Assembly: GCA_017464425.1 (NCBI GenBank)
Contig: JAFUDX010000006.1
Location: 1 to 37,872 of the forward strand
Direction of reading: 5' to 3'
DNA: 37,872 nucleotides
From: Treponema sp.
GTDB lineage: Bacteria; Spirochaetota; Spirochaetia; Treponematales; Treponemataceae
Made by a program: the position numbers and the translations under genes. Under the pieces are notes generated by a model, which was given only the letters and a program-made list of their open reading frames with translations, made no database searches and was not told where the DNA came from. Positions 32,112-37,872 of this stretch are shown piece after piece. Positions within the stretch are counted from its first letter, which is position 1; every line of letters begins with the position of its first letter.

Positions 32112-33704
32112 TTATTCGCTTCCTTTTTCCAGGACTTTCCAATATCCTGACTTAGTAGAACCTACCCGCTGAATCTTACCAGCCTCACGCAAAAGTTTTA
32201 TATGTTTTTCAACATACCGCGATGAAAGACTGAGCTTTTCAGCAATCATTTTTGCGGTTATGTTCGGGCTTTCCAGCATGATTTGCTCGATTTTTTCATT
32301 GATTTCTTCCGAACTATTTTCGTTTTCTTCCGAACTCGGCACGATTTCTTCCGAACTCACGGCAGTTTCTTCCGAACTCATGGCATTTTCTTCCGAACTC
32401 GGCGCGATTTCTTCCGAACTCACGGCAATTTCTTCCGAACTCGGCACAATTTCTTCCGAACTATTGGCATTTTCTTCCGAACTGTCGACAAAATCTTCCA
32501 CCTCGATGGTTACGATTGTTTGGTCGGGGTCAAAGGCTTCTTCCACTTTTGGAAGAGAGACTCCCGCTTCATTCCAAATGCCGCAAAGGTTGCACAGTCC
32601 CGTTCCGCTTCGCTCGCCCACATCAATAAGACTGAACATATTGAAGATATGGCTGTTTCGGGCATCGCTCACGCCACCGCCAATCGCCTCGGCAATGCTT
32701 ATTCTGAAAACGCCGGGATTTCGTATCGTTATGACAGACGGCGTTTTGTCGATTACGATTCCTCGTCGCCCGTAGTAATCGGCATGGATAAGTGCATTAG
32801 CTAATGCTTCACGAAGAGCCTTGTGGGTTTCCGTTTCATCAACACGAAGTCCATTTTTGAGACGAAACGGCACTTTTATGTCAGCTGTAAGGCGGTTTAT
32901 GATTCTGAAGTAAAAATCGAAGATATTTCCGCTCCATGTTGAGTCAGAAGAACAGACCCGATCAGTCCACCTTGTGTCCGAAGTGAAATGCTCGCGGTAA
33001 TCAAGAAAATAATTCGGCAGTTCGTCCATTATCGTGACAAAATCGCCGAAAAACACAAGCCCCGCCACATTCGGATGCACTTTGCCGTCAGAACCTTTTT
33101 TGGCAGCCCCGATTTTCATAAGGAAGATTTCGTCAGAAAGCGAGTTCCAAATGTGATTGATTTTTGAGAGACGGAACATATTTCTGTAACGCTGGATTGA
33201 ATCGGCATTGAGGTCAGAAATGAAAAGATTCTCCAAAATTTTTCCGTCCACGGTGGCATCGCTTTGGTCGCGGAGCATTCCCTTCACTTCTTCTTTGGAG
33301 CATTTGAAGTCACCCTCACCGTTGCGTCTAAAAGTTCCCGAAAAAAGATTATCGTTTATGAAAACAGGTCGGCTCTGTCGCTCAGCACGGGGAACTTCTA
33401 TCACAACAAGGTCTTTGCCCTCATAATTTTGGATATAAACATCATTTTCAAGAAGAATATTCTCGCTCACTTTTTTGGGATTGTTCAGCGTGTTCCAGAA
33501 ATCACTCACAAGGGCTGCGGCATTTTCAACGCCCTGCACAGAAAATTTGCCCTTGCTTTCTTTGATACCGAGAATAATCGTTCCACCATCAGTGTTCGCA
33601 AACGCAGAAAAAGTTTCCCACAAACTCGCAGGAAGCCCACCCGAAGCAAGTTTACATTCAAGAGAAGCCGTTTCGCCAGCAAGGATTTCGGATATTTCTT
33701 TCAT
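32112..33704 (-). CDS. AlbA_2 (Schlafen-like) / HATPase_c_4 protein with variable linker
   Basis: 530 residues. Residues about 10-125 form an AlbA_2 domain (ETASLECKLASGG, then FSAFANTDGGTIILGIKE). The middle holds a C-terminal ATPase region (HKALREALANALIHADYYGR, then SVITIRNPGVF and GERSGTGLCNL). A tract of nine seven-residue units (SSEExxx) leads to a C-terminal winged helix (about 470-525). Such proteins appear as regulators or helicase-like proteins and are often near defence genes. ATG 33702-33704 lies 7 nt after an extended -10; the frame continues upstream through an intergenic repeat, which is rejected. The WYL regulator starts directly at its stop. Confidence 0.82.
   Translation of the reverse strand: MKEISEILAGETASLECKLASGGLPASLWETFSAFANTDGGTIILGIKESKGKFSVQGVENAAALVSDFWNTLNNPKKVSENILLENDVYIQNYEGKDLVVIEVPRAERQSRPVFINDNLFSGTFRRNGEGDFKCSKEEVKGMLRDQSDATVDGKILENLFISDLNADSIQRYRNMFRLSKINHIWNSLSDEIFLMKIGAAKKGSDGKVHPNVAGLVFFGDFVTIMDELPNYFLDYREHFTSDTRWTDRVCSSDSTWSGNIFDFYFRIINRLTADIKVPFRLKNGLRVDETETHKALREALANALIHADYYGRRGIVIDKTPSVITIRNPGVFRISIAEAIGGGVSDARNSHIFNMFSLIDVGERSGTGLCNLCGIWNEAGVSLPKVEEAFDPDQTIVTIEVEDFVDSSEENANSSEEIVPSSEEIAVSSEEIAPSSEENAMSSEETAVSSEEIVPSSEENENSSEEINEKIEQIMLESPNITAKMIAEKLSLSSRYVEKHIKLLREAGKIQRVGSTKSGYWKVLEKGSE
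32305..32487. repeat. 21-bp tandem repeat (SSEE units)
   Basis: Nine units of 21 bp, each containing TCTTCCGAAC on the plus strand, coding SSEE plus three variable residues in the linker between ATPase and wHTH of the AlbA_2 gene. Copy number is in frame and could vary without shifting the reading frame. Confidence 0.85.
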
Positions 33705-33711
33705 TAGGAGT

Positions 33712-33720
33712 ATTATACCA
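33712..33720 (-). promoter_or_regulatory. Extended -10 of the AlbA_2 operon
   Basis: Minus-strand TGG-TATAAT (33720-33712), that is TGnTATAAT. The ATG begins 7 nt further on, with no Shine-Dalgarno. The -35 is weak, as is usual for extended -10 promoters. Leaderless transcription is predicted. Confidence 0.6.
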
Positions 33721-33729
33721 CAAAACCTG

Positions 33730-33860
33730 AAAATGTGATATGATGCGTCAAAAATAAAAACTGCTACCACGGCAGATTCCAACGCTGCTTTGTAGTCGAC
33801 ACGGACTGTCGGGGGTGGCGGCAAAACTCCACATTCACATTCTGGAACATATTGTTTTCT
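33730..33860. repeat. Mosaic intergenic element, copy 1 (short form)
   Basis: Modules in plus-strand order: E (16 bp, AAAATGTGATATGATG, 33730-33745), A (63 bp, 33763-33825) and B (42 bp, 33819-33860). A is 59/63 identical to 35588-35650, B is 42/42 identical to 35768-35809, and E is identical to 35845-35860. A and B are fused at CGGCAAAACTCCAC. The rest of the 33705-33888 gap holds nothing else recognisable. Confidence 0.85.
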
Positions 33861-33888
33861 TCGCATATTTTGCGGCGTTTTTCTGTTT

Positions 33889-34911
33889 TTAAAGATTATG
33901 GATTTCCATTTCAAGTTTTTTCAAAACACCAATAATATCAGAAAATGGAGGGACTTCCCCATAAATCATCTGTTTCATTTCGGCATAATCTTTTTCCAGT
34001 TCTGACAAAACTCTTTCATTCGGAATTAACTGCACATCGGCGAGAGTGGCATTTTCATAGTTAGCGTTTTTGGTATAATAAAATTTTTGTTTGAATAAGA
34101 CATCGCGCGCCAATAATTCCTTTCTTGAGAAAGCGTGCTCTTTTATTGGAGAATTTGCCATGCGGTACACATCATACAGATGACGTGCATAACGCGATGG
34201 TAGCGTTTTTGTTTCTGGAAAATGTGCGATTTTATGAAGAATCGTGATTTTTTCCCAAAAAGTACGCTCAACATCCACCGTTCTGACGCTTGTTTCTGAT
34301 TGTGTGAACAAGGCGGGATATTTTTCTGCTGCAAATGGGGTAATTTTGACATCATGGGAAGGAAGCCATTCCGCAATCGGTCCAATTTCAAGTTTTACGA
34401 ATGAACGAATATAGTCACTTGCATCGCCAGTATAAACTGTTGGGTAACGAAAAAGAACTACCATTGGGTCAATCGGGTCGGAAATCATCGGTTCATCGGC
34501 ATTTAGTTTTGACTCTAATTCTTCATTCAGTTTGGGAATAAGGGTATTTTTGTAAAAATCTGCCGCCGTTGCATTCATCTGCTTATTGAAAGAATCCTGT
34601 TTGTTTCTGCTTCTTTCTTGCCACGGTTCGTCTGCATCATAATTTATTTTTCGCCAGTCCAAAATCAAATCTATGTCTTCGGAAAAACGCTCTATGACAT
34701 GATACGCTTTTGACAGGCTCGTGCCGCCTTTGAAAACAAAAAAATCCCTGAAAACGCTGTCATTAAAAAGATGGTCAAGCAAGAAACATACCCAAAAGTC
34801 TTTTTCAACGATTTCTTCACGGAGCTTGATTTTAGCCGATGTCGCCTGAAACAATTCTTTCAGTTCGTCTCTGATAACTTTGCGATATTTTTCATTTGCT
34901 ACACCTCGCAC
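33889..34911 (-). CDS. abiEii: AbiEii type IV toxin, nucleotidyltransferase
   Basis: 340 residues. Family members are nucleotidyltransferases that arrest growth, probably by modifying tRNA or other RNA, and are countered by AbiEi. Visible motifs are EKDFWV, the FKGGTSLSKAY nucleotide-binding loop (61-65 KGGTS), SEDIDL (Asp79, Asp81) and RTFWEKITILHKIAHF. The start is GTG 34911, overlapping the abiEi stop by 13 bp, so the pair is coupled. No ATG lies in the first part of the frame. Full length for the family. Confidence 0.9.
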   Translation of the reverse strand: MRGVANEKYRKVIRDELKELFQATSAKIKLREEIVEKDFWVCFLLDHLFNDSVFRDFFVFKGGTSLSKAYHVIERFSEDIDLILDWRKINYDADEPWQERSRNKQDSFNKQMNATAADFYKNTLIPKLNEELESKLNADEPMISDPIDPMVVLFRYPTVYTGDASDYIRSFVKLEIGPIAEWLPSHDVKITPFAAEKYPALFTQSETSVRTVDVERTFWEKITILHKIAHFPETKTLPSRYARHLYDVYRMANSPIKEHAFSRKELLARDVLFKQKFYYTKNANYENATLADVQLIPNERVLSELEKDYAEMKQMIYGEVPPFSDIIGVLKKLEMEIHNL

Positions 34912-35504
34912 ACTTTTTTAATTATGGCATAAATCCATTCGCTGGATTCGGTCGCCTCTTTCAAAATTATTTTTTTGTCTTCAGATTTTAGTTTTTCGGA
35001 AAGAATTTTTATAACTTGCCCGTCAACATGCTCTTTGCCCAATGCTTTTAATCCCTGAACAACAAGAATGGTCACATCTGACATTCCGGAAATCTCTCTG
35101 TTTGTTCGATGTTTGTACTCAATTTTTATGTCGCCGATTTTATATTCTTTATAGGGGCCATCGCTTATGTATGACCAAACGGCAGGAACTTGATTGGACA
35201 AGCCCAGAATATTCAGCGCATAATTCCCGCTCGGTGAAATCGTCCAGTGGAAATTCCGAGCAATTGCTTTAGCAACGCTGTCTGGATTTACAGGTAGCAT
35301 TTCTTTCAAAAGATTGCTGTAGGCAGGTTTCTCAAAAACTCCATTTTTTATTTTTCGAATTGCCTTTTCTTTTGCAAGACGATTCAGATTTTGCCGAACC
35401 GTCGCCGCATTCGCAATATTCGCAAAATCTGAGTATACGAATACAGTTCCAGGTTGAGAATCAGAAATTTTTTGCTTTATGAGCCCAATGTAATCACTCC
35501 GCAT
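34899..35504 (-). CDS. abiEi: AbiEi antitoxin and autorepressor
   Basis: 201 residues. AbiEi proteins carry a winged-helix DNA-binding N-terminus and a C-terminal antitoxin domain; the motif NAATVRQNLNRLAKEKAIRKIKNGVFEKP is typical of the wHTH. The WTISPSGNYALNILGL and YKHRTNREISGMSD stretches match the DUF6088-like body. ATG 35504 is used. The longer TTG start (35543) lies within the -35 box and is rejected. A perfect 11-bp inverted repeat overlaps the -10 and the start codon, as expected for autorepression. Type IV antitoxins act without binding the toxin. Confidence 0.88.
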   Translation of the reverse strand: MRSDYIGLIKQKISDSQPGTVFVYSDFANIANAATVRQNLNRLAKEKAIRKIKNGVFEKPAYSNLLKEMLPVNPDSVAKAIARNFHWTISPSGNYALNILGLSNQVPAVWSYISDGPYKEYKIGDIKIEYKHRTNREISGMSDVTILVVQGLKALGKEHVDGQVIKILSEKLKSEDKKIILKEATESSEWIYAIIKKVCEV

Positions 35505-35543
35505 GTCACAAAAAATATATACTTTTTGTGACAACAATGTCAA
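35504..35543 (-). promoter_or_regulatory. abiE promoter and AbiEi operator
   Basis: Minus-strand TTGACA (35543-35538) with a TATATT-type -10 (near 35519-35514, spacer about 18). A perfect inverted repeat, TGTCACAAAAA (35504-35514) / TTTTTGTGACA (35523-35533) with an 8-nt spacer, covers the -10 and touches the ATG. The 5' leader would be only a few nucleotides. Confidence 0.75.
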
Positions 35544-35550
35544 TTATTTT

Positions 35551-35860
35551 CACAAAACACGCCGAACACTGAATTTCTTCAAAAAAGGCTACCACGGCAG
35601 ATGCCAACTTTGCTTTGTAGCCGACACGGACTGTCGGGGGTGGCGGCAAACTCCACCGTCATGGTAGCAATCCTTGCTCTGCAAAACAATTGTCTACGAT
35701 GGGAATTCCACAAGACTGGGAGCAATTGCCGTTGTTCAGGTAAGGATTGAACATATCTTACGAGGCACGGCAAAACTCCACATTCACATTCTGGAACATA
35801 TTGTTTTCTATTCCCCCTGTACAAAGAATTTGCCATAAAGAACAAAAATGTGATATGATG
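35551..35860. repeat. Mosaic intergenic element, copy 2 (long form)
   Basis: Plus-strand modules are D (26 bp, 35551-35576), A (35588-35650), a middle segment (35657-35767) containing C (24 bp, 35690-35713), B (35768-35809) and E (35845-35860). CGGCAAACTCCAC (35644-35656) and CGGCAAAACTCCAC (35768-35781) bound the middle segment. The middle holds nested inverted repeats: CAATCCTT / AAGGATTG (35668-35675, 35742-35749), two CAATTG sites and GGAATTCC (35702-35709). Further hairpins lie in A: GGCTAC / GTAGCC and CCGACA / TGTCGG. Confidence 0.85.
35830..35859 (+). promoter_or_regulatory. Probable promoter of the DUF3800 pair
   Basis: TTGCCA (35830-35835), 18 nt, then TATGAT (35854-35859) with a preceding TGA, that is an extended -10. 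The -10 lies in module E of the intergenic element. The leader to the DUF3800 ATG would be about 85 nt. Confidence 0.5.
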
Positions 35861-35951
35861 TTTTATTGTAATCGATTTCATTGGTGACTTTAGCAATAAT
35901 CCGAAAAGCGGACTGGAATAGCGAAAAAAGAGAGGCAGGGGAAAACTGTCG

Positions 35952-36674
35952 ATGACAGAATATAATTTTTACTGCGATGAAAGTTGCCATTTGGAGCATG
36001 ACGACAGCAATGTTATGGTTCTGGGGGCTGTATGGTGTCCGAAAGACAAAATCCGCAAAATAAACGAGCGCATAAAACTGATAAAAGCACGCAACAGTGT
36101 TCCTGCGGCGGCGGAACTGAAATGGACGAAAGTTGCACCTGTAAAAAAACAGGTGTACGAAGACTTAATCAATTATTTCTTCGATGAAAATGATTTGCAT
36201 TTTCGGGCGTTGCTCATTCCCCACAAGGACAAACTCAATCACTCCGATTTCAATCAGACTCATGATGACTGGTACTATAAAATGTACTTCAGCATGTTAA
36301 AAGCGATGCTTCTTCCGACAGAAGAATACAATATTTTTATAGACATCAAAGACACTCATTCGTCAAAAAAAGCGAAAAAGCTACAAGAAGTAATCAGCAA
36401 TTCCATCTATGATTTTTCGAAGAAAATCATCAAGCAAGTAAAGCCTATCCGTTCCGAAGAAGTGCAGATTATGCAGATTACGGATGTTCTCATCGGCGCA
36501 TTCGGTTATAAAAACAGATTTTTCCCTGCGGAAGAAAAGCGAAGCCAAACAAAGCAGGACTTAATCAAATTGATTCAGCACCGTTCGGGCTATTCCCTTG
36601 AAAAATCCACCTTGCTCCGCGAAGACAAATGCAATCTTTTTATATGGAAGGCGCGTGAAAATGGTGCGAGATAA
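35952..36674 (+). CDS. DUF3800-domain protein
   Basis: 240 residues. The start YNFYCDESCHLEHDDSNVMVLGAVWCP is the DUF3800 signature, with Asp9 and Glu10 in YCDES as probable acidic site residues. Later IFIDIKDTHSSKK and QITDVLIGAFGY (central and late acidic motifs) agree with the proposed RNase H-like fold. The family is common in mobile elements and defence-type clusters; its function is not established. GAGGCAGGGG upstream serves as ribosome-binding site. The next gene overlaps by 14 bp. Confidence 0.82.
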   Translation: MTEYNFYCDESCHLEHDDSNVMVLGAVWCPKDKIRKINERIKLIKARNSVPAAAELKWTKVAPVKKQVYEDLINYFFDENDLHFRALLIPHKDKLNHSDFNQTHDDWYYKMYFSMLKAMLLPTEEYNIFIDIKDTHSSKKAKKLQEVISNSIYDFSKKIIKQVKPIRSEEVQIMQITDVLIGAFGYKNRFFPAEEKRSQTKQDLIKLIQHRSGYSLEKSTLLREDKCNLFIWKARENGAR

Positions 36675-37182
36675 TTGTTGGCTTCCTTCGTTGAATCCGT
36701 ATGATTTTGAAGAAGATTACAAGATATATGAAAGCCGTCTCTACAAAAAACACCGCGCTGATTTTATCGATAGCCATCCGCTGTATGAAACGAAAATCGT
36801 CAAAGTCCGCTTTCAGCCGATTATTGACGGTTACGAGGAATCTTTCATTCATTTTACCTGCAAGAAATACGAGAATGTAGAAGCCCGTGAGCCAGACTTC
36901 AAACGCTGTGAACGCTTGCATTGGATTCGAAAAGTGATTGAAAATTACTTGTGCAAGGAATCGTGTGCGGAAGTCTGCTCTGGAATTTTGATATGGGAAG
37001 AACCGTACAAAATGTATTCGCGTGTGCATTTTTTGTTTGAGGACGAGCGGTATCTAGTAATAATCGAAAAGCGCGAGACTTACAATCTCTTGATTACCGC
37101 CTATTATCTTGAATATGATAATGCGCTAGAAAAACAGTTGAAGCATTACGCTCAGTATAAAAAAGCAAAAGGCGCTTCCTAA
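36661..37182 (+). CDS. Partner gene of DUF3800, unknown function
   Basis: 173 residues. The layout is distinctive: a WLPSLNPYDF opening, a YKIYESRLYKKHRADFIDSHPLYE helix, an ESFIHFTCKK strand, a PDFKRCERLHWIRKVIENY motif and a final YNLLITAYYLEYDNALEKQLKHYAQYKK. From memory, proteins with this pattern occur widely beside mobile and defence genes, but no function is known. ATG 36661 overlaps the DUF3800 gene by 14 bp and has GGAAGG before it, so the two are a coupled pair. A longer frame back to 36598 is rejected. Confidence 0.75.
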   Translation: MVRDNCWLPSLNPYDFEEDYKIYESRLYKKHRADFIDSHPLYETKIVKVRFQPIIDGYEESFIHFTCKKYENVEAREPDFKRCERLHWIRKVIENYLCKESCAEVCSGILIWEEPYKMYSRVHFLFEDERYLVIIEKRETYNLLITAYYLEYDNALEKQLKHYAQYKKAKGAS

Positions 37183-37273
37183 ATTGAAACGCCTTCAGAA
37201 ACTCCTTCTACAACTGGTAGATGAGATGATATAAATATAGTGTATTTTGTGAAAAAGTCAAGACTGTTGTTAG

Positions 37274-37318
37274 TTGTCTACGATGGGAATTCCACAAAAC
37301 ACGCCGAACGCTGAATTT
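37274..37318. repeat. Mosaic intergenic element, copy 3 (C-D junction)
   Basis: C (37274-37297, identical to 35690-35713) is joined at CACAA to D (37293-37318, 25/26 identical to 35551-35576). The C-then-D order is the reverse of copy 2. Confidence 0.8.
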
Positions 37319-37360
37319 GCATTTTTTTATATCTAATTTTGTATAAATATCACGGATTTT

Positions 37361-37600
37361 GACTCCTAATTCCTTGTCAGCTTCCAAAGTTTTAGCTCTT
37401 CTGTTTTGCCAGATTCGACATATTTTTAAAGGAAGTTGATTTCAATCAAAGAATTGCAACACTTCATTTTCTCCAGGTGTAAATTCTTTGTAAAAATATG
37501 AATAGAGACTTGGTATAAAATTATTGAGTTCTTGGTTAGGTTTCTTCGTTGCGTTAGGCACAACAGACTTAAAGATTTCCTTGTCAGATGCGCTCTATTC
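37361..37600 (-). pseudogene. Possible decayed minus-strand coding remnant
   Basis: On the minus strand a frame reads KEIFKSVVPNATKKPNQELN, then NFIPSLYSYFYKEFTPGENEV and LQFFD, followed by a stop and, in the same frame, NQLPLKICRIWQNRRAKTLEADKELGVKI. It looks like coding sequence interrupted by one stop, with no start or match recognised. It could be chance. Confidence 0.25.
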
Positions 37601-37732
37601 ATATAATAAACAATAATCATAATATTCATTTCATAAACTGTGAAATATGAATGAAGTAAAGACCAATACCATTAACTTAAGCGCTATTTAAATTTTCTAT
37701 TTTCCTGTAGAATTCCATAAGGGTGGAAAAGT

Positions 37733-37872
37733 ATGGGAAATGTAGAAAATGCCTTTATCAGAAACAGAGAATTACCTCTTCCAAAACTGATAGAAGATAT
37801 CCTTCTGTTCGAAAACAAATCAATTGAAAAAAGTCTTTTGGGAAATCATCAGTTTTCCAAGTCAACTCCCAC
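37733..37872 (+). mobile_element. IS4-like transposase, 5' part (cut by window end)
   Basis: ATG 37733 opens a frame to the window edge (46 residues). The series AFIRNRELPLPKLIEDILLF followed by KSIEKSL resembles the N-terminal domain of IS4-family transposases (RKRxLPFxxLIxFxL...SLxxEL). AAGGGTGGAAAAG precedes the ATG. Insertion-sequence ends cannot be seen. Confidence 0.65.

Larger units (their letters stand above)
37183..37732. other. Intergenic region with element modules and decayed DNA
   Basis: The gap holds an imperfect hairpin just after the previous stop (AAGGCG ... CGCCTT). It also has a minus-strand promoter-like TTGACT (37261-37256)-N16-TATATT (37239-37234), intergenic modules C and D (37274-37318), a possible decayed minus-strand frame and a bulged hairpin near 37624-37652. 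There is no intact gene. Confidence 0.5.

Noticed and set aside
32305..32487. CRISPR array in the 21-bp repeats
   Set aside because: Units are contiguous, in frame and code for a linker; there are no spacers.
33705..33914. N-terminal extension of the AlbA_2 frame through the mosaic element (about 70 residues)
   Set aside because: The extension is only the translation of repeated intergenic DNA, and it lies upstream of a good extended -10 and the likely ATG at 33704.
33730..37318. Integron attC sites
   Set aside because: The modules have hairpins and flank cassettes, but the RYYYAAC / GTTRRRY core sites were not found and no integron integrase is present in the window. IntegronFinder/HattCI would settle it.
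1..37872. tRNA, rRNA or riboswitch genes
   Set aside because: No cloverleaf, rRNA segment or known riboswitch motif was recognised by eye; a tRNAscan/Rfam run would be needed to be sure.

Overview
The window looks like a chromosomal segment of a Treponema-type spirochaete. This is inferred from the mix of genes: spirochaete-style lipoproteins, a FecR/adenylate-cyclase/beta-barrel surface operon, a LolA-like carrier, tandem-RCK TrkA with TrkH, EarP, PEGA and HtrA. Most genes lie on the minus strand in tightly packed operons. No rRNA, tRNA or CRISPR array was seen. Functions are assigned from motifs read by eye, not from searches.

Layout. 1-0.6 kb: the tail of an unidentified gene and a small XRE-type regulator. 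0.57-8.4 kb (minus): housekeeping genes ftsH, lolA, a RodZ-like protein, rimO, a GNAT acetyltransferase, ddl and an orphan oligopeptide-type ABC ATPase. 8.6-9.3 kb: a TetR-family gene with a clear promoter and operator. 9.3-19.3 kb (minus): a four-gene surface/signalling operon of membrane adenylate cyclase, FecR-domain protein, coiled-coil/beta-barrel outer-membrane protein and a large InlB-type repeat lipoprotein. 19.4-20.0 kb (plus): an Mpi-like serine recombinase, divergent from that operon, with paired inverted half-sites between them. 20.0-24.4 kb (minus): a lipoprotein, trkH and trkA, with a mobile-element-type LPD3-like gene wedged between the two trk genes. 24.4-30.9 kb (minus): earP, a secreted lipase with a barrel-like tail, htrA, a PEGA protein, a six-helix membrane protein and a small barrel protein.

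31.0-37.9 kb is an accessory, defence-type region. It holds a WYL-family regulator broken by a 35-bp tandem duplication, a Schlafen-AlbA_2/ATPase protein with a 21-bp repeat tract, an AbiEi/AbiEii type IV toxin-antitoxin pair, a DUF3800 gene with an overlapping partner, and the start of an IS4-like transposase. Mosaic intergenic elements (33.73-33.86, 35.55-35.86 and 37.27-37.32 kb) share exact modules and sit just upstream of the minus-strand operons, so the region looks assembled by recombination at short repeats.

Two patterns run through the window. First, degenerate heptanucleotide arrays lie inside genes: they encode parts of three signal peptides and make two in-frame inserts in EarP. 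Second, several genes have a -10 box only 5-9 nt before the ATG and no Shine-Dalgarno sequence, which suggests leaderless or nearly leaderless transcripts.
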